This document shows positions 1 to 7,854 of a stretch of 15,731 nt of DNA, piece after piece (positions within the stretch are counted from its first letter, which is position 1; each line of letters begins with the position of its first letter). The stretch is from Pleurotus djamor. Taxonomy: Eukaryota > Basidiomycota > Agaricomycetes > Agaricales > Pleurotaceae. Below the pieces are notes generated by a model, which worked only from the letters and a program-made list of their open reading frames with translations, was not told the DNA's origin and did no database searches. The position numbers and the translations under genes are program-made. The stretch lies in assembly GCA_029747585.1 (NCBI GenBank), contig JAPEVF010000998.1, positions 1-15,731 on the forward strand. Direction: 5' to 3'.

Positions 1-845
1 AAGAACTTAAAGGGTGTGATGCGGTAGCGCTTTCGTAGGAGGATGTCCAGCTCTAGGATAACCGAGAAGTCGACACCAGAGGCTAACTTGTCCTTCAGGA
101 ACGCAAAGTGTTGACCCATCCGGATGAAGAAAAGGTTGTCGCTCCGAGATTCAAGGGCGAAGAGTGTGTACTTCTCCAGGGCGAGGAGCCAGTCAGAGAC
201 GGAGAGGGACTCCTCAGCAGCAAAGAGGGGGTTGTTGACATCGATGTAAAGGTTCTTCTTCTCACCAGAAACCAAGGTGTTGCGGCGGATGGTGCGGACT
301 TTGTCTGGGGTCTCGGCGAGGACGGACTGACCCTCAGCCGTGAAGAGAGAGAGAGGGGTGTAGAACTTCTGGCTCTCCAGCTCTAGGAGATGGATGGAGA
401 AGGGGTGATTGATAACTTGACCCGGCTCGAGATGAACCTCCTCCTCAGAGGCAAGCTTGAGTCGTTTCGCGCGCTCGTNGTGTGACTCTTCCCCAAGGCG
501 CTTCAAGGTAGCAGCATCTAGAAAGGTGGCGGACTGGTCGGCAGCCGGGGGAGGGGTACCCGCTATGGGAGACAAGGAGCGAGCAACTGGAGAAGGGGGG
601 CGGGTGGGCACAACAGAGATAAGAGACTCAGCATCCGAGACAGCATCCTCCCCGGCCTTCACGCGTCGTTCCCAATCCGCATTCCTAGCCCTGATGAACA
701 AATTCTGACATTCCTTCTCAGCCCTATCCATCGCGGCAATTTCAGCAACGCGCTGCGCGTCGGCATGAGTTCGTGATCGAGACCCTGCTTGCTGAGGCAA
801 AGGGTGATCTTGAGGCGGCGGTACTGCGTCGGCGATCTGGACCAT
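1..845 (-). CDS. Gag-like protein of a probable retroelement, partial (runs off the left edge)
   Basis: One uninterrupted frame of 281 codons starts at the ATG at 845 and is still open at base 1. The first ~80 residues are charged and Pro/Gln/Ala-rich, with a probable coiled stretch (DAQRVAEIAAMDRAEKECQN). A Pro/Ser-rich linker follows, then a compact hydrophobic domain containing IDVNNPLFAAEESLSVSDWL and LESRSDNLFFIRMGQHFAFL. An intron-free frame of this build, with disordered N-terminus and helical domain, resembles the gag-like first ORFs of basidiomycete retroelements (DIRS or LTR type), but I see no zinc knuckle, protease or reverse transcriptase inside the window. A pyrimidine-rich leader precedes the ATG. 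One ambiguous base (479) falls in a codon. Inference: 5' part of a retroelement or of a host gene derived from one. Alternative: a lineage-specific fungal gene. Confidence 0.45.
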   Translation of the reverse strand, partial: MVQIADAVPPPQDHPLPQQAGSRSRTHADAQRVAEIAAMDRAEKECQNLFIRARNADWERRVKAGEDAVSDAESLISVVPTRPPSPVARSLSPIAGTPPPAADQSATFLDAATLKRLGEESHXERAKRLKLASEEEVHLEPGQVINHPFSIHLLELESQKFYTPLSLFTAEGQSVLAETPDKVRTIRRNTLVSGEKKNLYIDVNNPLFAAEESLSVSDWLLALEKYTLFALESRSDNLFFIRMGQHFAFLKDKLASGVDFSVILELDILLRKRYRITPFKF

Positions 846-1749
846 CTTGTAACGGGAAACGCGAGAGGAACGAGCAGAAATGAGAAAAAGTGGGGAGAGT
901 TGGGATGGGTCTCTGAAAGAGTGAGGGAAAATCAACGAGACGCGACGCGTCTTCGGGGGCAATAGATGACTAATGAAGTCTCACGCACGGACCCACCGGC
1001 CGGACCGTTGAGCTTGTCCTTAGATACACCTGTCCACTCACGAGCTCGTGTGGGCGTATCACGCAGTCCGTCAGCCTTGCTCCCGAAGAACTGGCTCGAG
1101 CGTCAAACCTTTCTGATACTAGGTACATCCTGTCTATACAAGACACACTTCCCGTGCTCCGAGTCGTTGGCCCCGAGTGAGCGTTACGCCACATCACTCT
1201 CCTATGAAATCGGGAGTCTACCCGCTCGCTCAAAAGTTCATATCGTGACCCTCGCGACGTGATAGATGTCAGAAACTTGCAAAGTCCCACTGAGTCTGGC
1301 AATTGTCCAACTACAAGTAAGTAGTCTGTTGCTTTTCTCACTTCATCCCTAGCTTGCTTCCCTTTTCCTATCCAATGCGGCCAGGTGTCTGGACTTCATG
1401 TTCATCAGTATCCTCGCTCCGATGGAACAAACCCATGGATGTCTACTTGATATCACAATTCCCCTTTCCACAGGTAGATCGCAGATCTTACTATTCAGTG
1501 CACTCGCTGAACGGCAAGAATTGTACCTGGTGGTGCTGGCGACACATACTGCTCCCCCGGAGCCCAACTCATGGTCTGCGATCCATCGAGGTCCACACTG
1601 TTTCACTCAGAGATGCTCCGCTGACAAACTCCTCAATCCATCATCGCTCATTGTGCATCCTTCGTCTGGCTCTCTGTATTTATACCCTCTATTCCAACGC
1701 AAATGACACATATACCAACTTACACAGACTATTGAACGTCAACGTCAAC
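846..1749. other. Non-coding stretch with no recognised gene
   Basis: This holds the leader of the gag-like frame (C/T-rich on the minus strand, about 846-930) and the upstream region of the small secreted peptide gene. Open frames on both strands (for example 970-1341 and 1349-1606 minus, 966-1262 and 1398-1706 plus) have random-looking composition and no family resemblance. If the gag-like frame belongs to an LTR element, the 5' LTR should lie here. I could not define TG...CA ends, a primer-binding site or a target duplication. Confidence 0.5.
1677..1684 (+). promoter_or_regulatory. TATA-like box of the small secreted peptide gene
   Basis: TATTTATA lies 66 bases upstream of the ATG at 1750. 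It is followed by a C/A-rich leader that includes a short repeat (aacgtcaacgtcaac) directly before the start codon. The spacing is usual for strongly expressed fungal genes. Confidence 0.45.
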
Positions 1750-1902
1750 ATGCTCTCCAAGCAGTTCATCCTCACCTTCCTTCTCGTCACTTTTGCCATG
1801 ACCGCCGACTCCCTCCTCCCCCGCCTCTACCTGCCCTCTCAACCTACTGAATACTATGATTGGGACCTAGCAANCCCTCATGCCCCCCCTCGAGTACTCT
1901 AA
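1750..1902 (+). CDS. Small predicted secreted peptide, 50 residues
   Basis: The frame encodes 50 residues. The N-terminus fits a eukaryotic signal peptide: a short basic n-region (MLSK), a hydrophobic core (QFILTFLLVTFA), then a polar small-residue region (MTADS) with likely cleavage near residues 19-21. The mature part would be about 30 residues, Pro/Tyr-rich (LPSQPTEYYDWDLA), with no cysteine and no CAAX box, which argues against a hydrophobin or a lipidated pheromone. The same frame is open upstream to 1354, but the internal ATG is preferred because the TATA-like box sits 66 bases before it and the signal peptide begins there. An ambiguous base at 1874 makes the last ~10 residues uncertain; an indel there would change the C-terminus. 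No homologue recognised. Confidence 0.45.
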   Translation: MLSKQFILTFLLVTFAMTADSLLPRLYLPSQPTEYYDWDLAXPHAPPRVL

Positions 1903-1953
1903 CGTCGAAATTCGACCCAGGAACGGCCTCGCGACGATGGGCGCGCGCCCCCC

Positions 1954-2427
1954 TCAAATTCTTAAATTCCTTAATTGCGGCGGCAGGATTGGGAATGGCG
2001 GGTACGATCCATTACTGTCTCTACCAGAGGCATGGTCGGTCGGAGTGGAGGGCGTACCACTTGCTAAATTTGAAGTTGCGTGGTTTCCCCATCCCGCGGC
2101 CCTCACACGATCAAGGGATAGTGACACTACTGCTAAAGTCGACTGCGCCGCGTTATTTTCCTGTACAGGATTTGATGATGCAGCGCGGTTATCAGCATAC
2201 GCAACCTGTGCATTGCTGATCAACTTTTCGTAATCCGCCGAGGTCAAGTCCTGAGGAGGCGAAGACCCTATTGTAGGGAATATTTCCATGTCTTCTCCGA
2301 ACGCTTTTTTCATACCCTGGTACCGACTTTCTAATTCGAACGACGACGTGTAGACTAGGAGTTGACCGAATGATCTTCCTCCGATGCACTGTAGCCAAGC
2401 AGCCAGCCCGAGCTCTAGACAAACCAT
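1954..2427 (-). CDS. Hypothetical open frame of 157 codons, doubtful
   Basis: An uninterrupted minus-strand frame begins at an ATG at 2427. Its middle part (GEDMEIFPTIGSSPPQDL, then SADYEKLISNAQVAYADN) has plausible protein composition. The last ~50 residues are Ser/Thr/Pro/Asn-rich and low in complexity. It lies 112 bases beyond the stop of the Vap-like gene on the same strand, so it might be a separate gene or an open stretch in that gene's 3' flank. Frames on the plus strand (1880-2233 and 2370-2705) are equally long. No domain recognised and no clear promoter or intron. Confidence 0.2.
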   Translation of the reverse strand: MVCLELGLAAWLQCIGGRSFGQLLVYTSSFELESRYQGMKKAFGEDMEIFPTIGSSPPQDLTSADYEKLISNAQVAYADNRAASSNPVQENNAAQSTLAVVSLSLDRVRAAGWGNHATSNLASGTPSTPTDHASGRDSNGSYPPFPILPPQLRNLRI

Positions 2428-2539
2428 TCACATCAAGCTCGCAACTTCACGACTTGGTCGAACAATATTTCTCGGACACTAATGAAACACAAATCCCAAA
2501 TTTCACTATCTCCCCCGATAGACAGGTAGTTCATCCCCT

Positions 2540-3173
2540 TCACAATTTGAACGTCCCAGAACCGCCGCAATATGCCACTAAATCACCAACGGTGCTGAGA
2601 GGACTCCCTGAAAGTGTATTTAGTGCCCGAAGCTCGTCAAAACATCAATCTTTACTTACCAACGTACTATTGGGAGCAAGGATGAAGCGGTTAATTTCAT
2701 GTTAATCATAACCTCATGGATAGTCACTCACACTCCCAACTACAGAATTGTTGACGAGGAACTTCAATACGAGGCGTCCTCTCTTTCTCATCTCGTTAAC
2801 GGGTTCGTTATGCCCTACGAAGCTGACTTCCTTGGGGTCGCCATGAACAACAAGGATGCCACTGCTACTTCCGTTCCAATCCTCTAGATACGGCGTGAAG
2901 AGATCAAAACATATTGAAACAAGATTGGAGCTTACGCGAAACAGTCCCTTCAAAAACAACATTGTTGAAAATCAGGGTCTTCATGGTGACCGCCTTGTTG
3001 ATAAATGTGGTGCTGACTCCCTTGACGGTAGGGAACCACCCGGCAAAAGCGGCGTTGTGAGTTGCTCCAGTACCGATGCTATCTGCTAGAAGGTGTTTTG
3101 CGAGGTCCTCATCGCTAACATCGTCCCCGAGGTTACGAAGGATGGCATGGAGTTGGTCTTGGAGAGTAGTCAT
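2540..3173 (-). CDS. 154-residue beta-rich protein with Vap-like C-terminus, 4 exons
   Basis: Exons on the minus strand are 3173-2936, 2883-2732, 2666-2660 and 2607-2540 (465 nt, 154 residues). All introns are GT-AG (52, 65 and 52 nt). The third exon has only 7 nt, but it is needed to keep the frame: skipping it gives a stop after nine codons. The first ~35 residues are helical and acidic (LGDDVSDEDLAKHLLADS). The rest alternates like beta strands (VTMKTLIFNNVVFEGTVS, RLVLKFLVNNSVVGSYVG) and ends in VAYCGGSGTFKL. The G-x-[FY]-x-G...S...GG-[ST]-G-x-[FW] ending recalls the C-terminal barrel strands of the Vap (Rhodococcus VapA-type) fold. There is no signal peptide or transmembrane segment, so a cytosolic protein is inferred. 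A TATA box precedes it. The gene structure is well supported; the family assignment is tentative. Confidence 0.6.
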
Positions 3174-3221
3174 GATATAGCCGTCTGTTGACTTTGTGCA
3201 GATCGCCTTTCTCTTGAGGCA

Positions 3222-3228
3222 TTTTATA
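3222..3228 (-). promoter_or_regulatory. TATA box of the Vap-like gene
   Basis: TATAAAA on the minus strand lies about 50 bases upstream of the ATG at 3173, within cagtataaaatgcc. Its position supports the chosen start over upstream in-frame codons. Confidence 0.5.
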
Positions 3229-3748
3229 CTGTTTTGAAGACTCACTGCATATAGTGAAAACAGTCCTCGCCATGCAGTGCATGCTGCGGTCATTTCAGTC
3301 TAGTACGCACCTTTGACGCCAAGGATCATGTTGACGTTCTATATTCCATGCAATTCCATGCAGTCGTCTACTCGTCCCTGATTGACACCTACTTACCAGA
3401 AGAACTCCTCCGGTTTGTGAAAGCTGTTTCCTTGGAGCTGGAACCAAGCTGGAGCCGCCACCATCATGGATTGACGCTCGGATAATCAACGGATAACATC
3501 GCTGGCCATTGGTAGCTCTCCATGCGTGTGCCCATTCATTGGAAAGGGTCTTCTGCGAGGAACATGTCCAGCTTTTGCATAGCCATGCCATGACTTTCAG
3601 AGCGCGCGTTGGTGTCATGGACCCTATCCAGCGGTGGAGCATGACTGTTGACCCATCCGAAGTCATCGCGCCAAGAACCATGTCTGTTGGGTTTTCAAGG
3701 GGACATTATATTTGGATTAGATTGAGAGCATGTAGTTTTCGGTCACGA

Positions 3749-3756
3749 TGACGTCA
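3749..3756. promoter_or_regulatory. CRE-type palindrome TGACGTCA
   Basis: A perfect 8-bp TGACGTCA, the consensus for ATF/CREB bZIP factors, lies 109 bp upstream of the SDR start codon at 3865. A second dyad, GTCAC-ATGA-GTGAC, lies at 3790-3803. Both are candidate stress-responsive operators for the plus-strand gene. Function is inferred from motif and position only. Confidence 0.35.
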
Positions 3757-3864
3757 CGCGTCCCGAAGTTACTTCTGAGAACCCGCGTTGTCACATGAGT
3801 GACACGGCGTGTCCTTCAACGAATCACCGTCACCAATCGCGCTACGTCCATCGTCCTACCATTC

Positions 3865-5082
3865 ATGAAAGTTGTCGTATGTGGTGCCGGGTTTCTCGGT
3901 AAGCAGTCCCCCCGAATCCGAAACGCTTTGTAGTCCCAGCAACCTGACTCGAGTGTCTCTAGGCAGTAACATCGCACGAGTACTCGCAACTGCTTCGAAA
4001 ACAAACCCGGTGAAGGGCTCAGCAGCTTGCGTCCAACTCTCATCCAGGAAGCCAGAAGTGCTTCATAGTGCACTAAAATCCCAGCTTCCACCAAATACCT
4101 TGCTTGATCCGGTTCCCTGCAACGTAAGGAACTTCGATTCACTGCAGACGGCTTTCAAGGACGCGTCATTCGTTGTCTCGCTTGTTGGGATCATGTATGG
4201 CACGGTCAAAGACTTCGAGGAAGTTCAATGGAAGGGTGCAGAGAATGTAGCGAAAGCGTGTAAGCGATCGGGTGCGAAGCTCGTCCATATCAGTGCAATA
4301 GGTGCAGACCCGACGAGCGACATCCCATACAATAGGACCAAGGGTCTGGCCGAGTCGGCTGTGCTTGAGCATTGCCCGGATGCTACTATCATTCGGCCCA
4401 GTCTGGTGTTCGGACCTGGGGATAGTTTCTTCAAGGCAAGTCGGAAATTTACTGCATACATGCACCCTCGAGTTGATTGTTGACTTCCTTCGTAGAGATT
4501 CTCCTCACTGTCCACTTTTCTTCCGTTTTTACCCGTTTTTGGAGGAGGAACGTCAAGATTCCAGCCTGTGTATGTTGGGGACTTGGCTCGTGCGGTAGAA
4601 ATCATCTGTAGAGACGATCCAAAGGTCAGGGAGTTCGTAGACGGGAAAATACTGGAGGCTGGTGGCCCTGAAGGTAAGCTCGCCACTTCTACTCCTCTTT
4701 CTGAGGCTGGCAGAACTGATACGTGCACCCTTAGTATTCACTTATAAAGAAATCATGGAACTGGTGTTGAAATACAATGGACGCCACCGACCTATCGTAT
4801 CGTTACCCTTTGCGGTCGGGAAACTGCAAGGGGCTGTGCTGGAGCGCCTTCCGCAGAATATATTTACCGTAACTTCCTCGCAGGTAAGCTTCTCTAGTCC
4901 GATGTTCATGTCCTTCCTGGAGCTCAGCAATTGAACATCATCAGGTTGAACAACTGAAATCCGACAATGTGGTCAGTAGTTCAGCCGATGACCTGAGTTT
5001 TCGGTCATTCAAAGAACTTATTGAAAAGTTCTCTGGGGACCCGTTGAAGAGCGTACACGAGATATTACCTACGTACCTCTGA
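3865..5082 (+). CDS. NDUFA9/Coq11-like atypical SDR, 323 residues, 5 exons
   Basis: Exons are 3865-3898, 3963-4435, 4496-4673, 4735-4883 and 4945-5082 (972 nt). The N-terminus is a Rossmann nucleotide-binding turn, VVVCGAGFLGSN (glycines 7, 9, 12), split by intron 1. A strand-helix pattern follows, then VHISAIGADP (119-128), an active-site-like Y134-x3-K138 (YNRTK), ATIIRPSLVFGPGDSFFKRF and a C-terminal FQPVYVGDLARAVEII segment. This pattern belongs to the NDUFA9-like atypical short-chain dehydrogenases, which include the complex I 39/40-kDa subunit and Coq11, a ubiquinone-pathway protein of mitochondria. At 323 residues, without an obvious long presequence and with the YxxxK pair, it fits the Coq11-like branch at least as well as NDUFA9. 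Intron 2 has a GC donor. Rev7 follows on the same strand after 113 bp. Confidence 0.85.
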
Positions 5083-5195
5083 AATGTCAAAATGTTGCAT
5101 AGAGTTCAACGAGGAGGTAATATTTGACACTCCGACATTTCCCTGTCGTAAGCGCCCTGATCAGCGTCACCTCGTCGTCCACTCCGTCCACGAAC

Positions 5196-6286
5196 ATGGC
5201 TTCTGAGATCCCTTTATCCTTTGCTCGTAAGCAGAAGCGCTAGCGGCGCTGCCAGTGCCCACTGCTCATTGACTTCCTGCCCAGAAACCGTGGCCGCTAT
5301 ATCCGAATTCAGTGAGGACGTTTGAGTCTTCTGGTCTGGGTCAATTACTCATCGAAACGCGGGCACTGGCACCTTACTCTTCAATAATCCAAATAATACT
5401 CGATATTCCACAGTTGAAGTCGCTATTCACACGACTCTCTACGCCAGACAGGTGTACCCACCCGACCTCTTCATTCGGCGTAAGAAATACGATACCCCCG
5501 TCTTTCAATCTCGGCATCCTGCATTGAACGAATATATCTCTGGCGCCGTGAAAGCAATACATGAAGAGTTACTTCTGGGAGCCGTCGATAAGATAGTCGT
5601 GATCATAAAAAACCGGGATCAAATTGCATTGGAACGATTTATATTCTCCATCCAGCAAATGATTGAGGTTGAGAGTTATGATAAGGAGACACAGTTTAGT
5701 CGTCTAGAGTGTTCATCTGTGCTGCGTCAATGAGTACTGACCTCTTGAACTATAGGGTGGACGGTGCTATGACACCAAAATCTTTGGGACAGTACTTTAG
5801 GTCGTTCCTCATCAAGCTCAGTATGATTGAGTCTCAGCTGGGGCAGTTGGACGTTGACGGTCTGTGACTGTGAATTATCCACCCGAGATGCCCAAACTGA
5901 ACCATCTCATGTCATGTAGATGACGATATATCCTTTGCCGTCGCTCTCGAACTGAATGATAACAAGGCACCGTCCGCCTCCCAAGGAGCCGTAGGTTTAT
6001 TTCTACAATCGTCTAAACCACTCATGCAAGCACCGCACAGAACCCTCCTCCTTGGATTCCTGCTGATACCCAACACACAACCGCTGGAACGGACGAAAAT
6101 TCAGAGCTTCATCTCATCCGAGCAGTCAATACCGGCGTGATTAATGTGAGTTGTCTATTTGACCTTATAGAGAGCATGTAACTAGATATGGTGCAGTTGT
6201 CGCTGGCCGTTCAAGAATCCACAGAGAAATTGTCTGCGGGTCGTCCTCCACCAGATCCCAAGGGCAAAGCTCGAGGTTCGCCTTGA
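5196..6286 (+). CDS. rev7: Rev7/MAD2L2, HORMA-domain subunit of DNA polymerase zeta, 7 exons
   Basis: Exons are 5196-5226, 5285-5311, 5414-5693, 5756-5859, 5920-5990, 6041-6145 and 6197-6286 (708 nt, 235 residues; human 211). Diagnostic segments are FIEVAIHTTLYARQVYPPDL near the N-terminus, the RRKKYDTPVFQSRHPALNEY motif, ALERFIFSI, then LGQYFRSFLIKLSMIESQL, and the C-terminal PPPWIPAD...RAVNTGVINLSLAVQE safety-belt region. Rev7 is the HORMA adaptor that binds the Rev3 catalytic subunit and Rev1 in translesion synthesis, and in animals also acts in shieldin. Exon 3 read through meets a stop at 5730. The GTTTAG donor at 5694, with a CTGAC branch-like site before the acceptor at 5755, restores the frame and gives the expected ...ETQ-VDGAMTPKSL junction. 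The final acceptor at 6196 is chosen to continue VIN-LSLAV. The C-terminal ~20 residues are a Pro/Lys-rich tail. Confidence 0.9.
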
Positions 6287-6334
6287 AAGTGTTGCTTGAC
6301 GACAAGAAACAGGGACATAGGCCCGCAGCGTGGC

Positions 6335-7582
6335 TCAAACACCGTAAACAAACCGTGCATTCTCTCTCGCAACCTTCATGACTTTCTCCGCAGTCCACTG
6401 ATCTCCCAGAATACCGGCGACAAACTGAGCTGTCCAAGGTATCATTGCTGTGTGACATATCGGTAGTTTCCCCTTGATAGATGTCAACGTATCGTATATA
6501 TTCGCTGGGACCATGTAAGGCGCGTCCGTTTCGAGCAGAATGCGTAGCTTGTCCGAAGCGGGGTCAACCATTTGACGAATAGCGCCGGAGGTGTTTTCGT
6601 TGCTCGTATAAGTGATCACACCTGGGTAGGATATGAGAAGAAGCGGACGACAAATGCCGGGTCAGAAGACGTGAAGCTCACCCGTGATTCCAATGTAGAG
6701 ATTTGGGAAATGCTCTAGGAGTCGCAATGCAAAGTCAGGCTCGTCTGTGAAACAATGTATGTGGATCTGAAAGTACAGAAGTAAGCCTTCCTCCTACTAG
6801 TGAGGTATGACGGGGCCCAGACGTACTTTGTGATCTTTGGGTACTTCCTCCTTCAAAATCCGCTCCGTATCTTCATTGGCCTCTCTCGTATGTATAGTAA
6901 GAGGTTTTCCCAGCTTGACAGCGAGCTTCAATTGCCGAATGAATATTGAGCGTTGGATTTCCCGAGGGGAAAGATCGTAATGATAGTCCAACCCCATTTC
7001 ACCCCATCCTACACAACGTGGATGTTGCATGGCAGTCAACCTAAGGTCCTAAGCTTATGAGAGTCCAATCGAGCATAGTTGGTTCGGGAGTGCGTACAGT
7101 TCTTCTTCTATTTCGTCTGTATAATGTCTAGCTTCGTGACTGTGAATCCGGATGAAAGTCAACAAGATGTGGGCGTAACTAGACAATGTCGCTCACGGAT
7201 GGACACCTGAGCAAGAAGACGATCAGCTACTGAAAGCTATACCGAGAAGAAGTAGCTCACCAATGACAAACCAGTAATCCAAGCTACCCCATTTATTTCG
7301 ACGGTCTTCCTCAGTAAGGGCAGAGTCCGCGAATTCCTTCCATAACTTGCGCACCGGGGCTTCACACCACACGTCCACAACGGATTCAACGTTGCGACCT
7401 TCCGTGATACCCTTGATAAAGTCGTAGACCGTCTCGTATTTCCCTTCCTTGTATTTGTGTCTGTACGCTTCGAAAGTGGAAGCAACGTGGGTGTGGGTAT
7501 CAACGATTGCGGCGGAATTTGAGGTTGAATGTTCTGGAACGAGTAGGTGTTGCTCTGGAATCGCGTTCTTCTTTTTGGCCAT
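6335..7582 (-). CDS. TatD-family metal-dependent deoxyribonuclease, 6 exons
   Basis: Minus-strand exons are 7582-7261, 7206-7197, 7139-7098, 7040-6827, 6766-6682 and 6621-6335 (960 nt, 319 residues from the ATG at 7582). All TatD metal ligands are present: IVDTHTH (H30, H32), GWGEMGLD (E139), LTIHTRE (H175), IHIHCFTDE (H200) and ETDAPY (D257), in the order of the amidohydrolase TIM barrel. TatD enzymes are Mg-dependent 3'-5' exonucleases or endonucleases linked to DNA repair and apoptotic DNA degradation. Exon 2 is only 10 nt and encodes part of the conserved GVHPHEARHY. Upstream, the frame stays open into the hAT element, which supplies in-frame ATGs at 7726 and 7831. The ancestral start was probably 8867, beyond the element (see findings). 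The body is intact, so the gene is probably functional from the ATG at 7582, but localisation may have changed. Confidence 0.88.
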
Positions 7583-7662
7583 GGTGCGTCGTTTGCTAGA
7601 CTTCAGTGAATAGGTGCGACGACCGAGACTAGCCACGAGATTGCGAGTAAAGATGTTGCTGC

Positions 7663-7670
7663 ATGATGGG
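7663..7670. repeat. Left target-site duplication of the hAT element
   Basis: ATGATGGG flanks the left terminal repeat. The identical octamer occurs at 8849-8856 on the right. An 8-bp duplication is the signature of hAT transposition. Confidence 0.92.
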
Positions 7671-7687
7671 TAGAGTTGGGGGCAGAA
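7671..7687 (+). repeat. Left terminal inverted repeat
   Basis: Seventeen bases that match the reverse complement of 8832-8848 at 15 positions; the two mismatches are at positions 4 and 6. Confidence 0.9.
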
Positions 7688-7854
7688 CTCTGCCAGGCTG
7701 CCACGGGTTCTGCCCTGCCATGGCATAACCCCTGGCAAAATGGTAGAATTTTGGGGGGGTATGGCAGAATATGGCAGAGTTTTGTAGCCACAACGCGTGA
7801 GAATTTGAGGATTGAACCGATTCCCTTCCAAATCCCTCCATCTTCTTCGTTGAA

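Larger units (their letters stand above)
3174..3864. other. Divergent intergenic region
   Basis: This separates the divergent starts at 3173 (minus) and 3865 (plus). A 128-codon minus frame (3681-3295) and an 80-codon plus frame (3509-3751) lie here. Short stretches in other minus frames look protein-like (AWFQLQGNSFHKPEEFFW immediately before a GTAAGT at about 3400; MAMQKLDMFLAEDPFQ near 3560), but they are in different frames with stops between them. They may be remnants of a decayed gene or chance. A tandem pair of attccatgca lies near 3340-3360. Confidence 0.35.

Noticed and set aside
970..1606. Minus-strand frames of 123 and 85 codons upstream of the gag-like gene
   Set aside because: Composition looks random, no domain, no promoter, and comparable frames exist on the other strand.
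1354..1749. N-terminal extension of the small secreted peptide frame to 182 codons
   Set aside because: It would place the signal peptide in the middle of the protein and ignore the TATA-like box at 1677; the upstream residues look non-coding.
3295..3681. 128-codon minus frame in the divergent intergenic region
   Set aside because: Overlaps equally long plus-strand frames, no recognised domain, and the most protein-like segments lie in other frames; at most a decayed gene.
5694..5733. Early stop in Rev7 exon 3, suggesting a pseudogene
   Set aside because: A GT donor at 5694 with an acceptor at 5755 restores the frame and the expected family sequence, so no break is needed.
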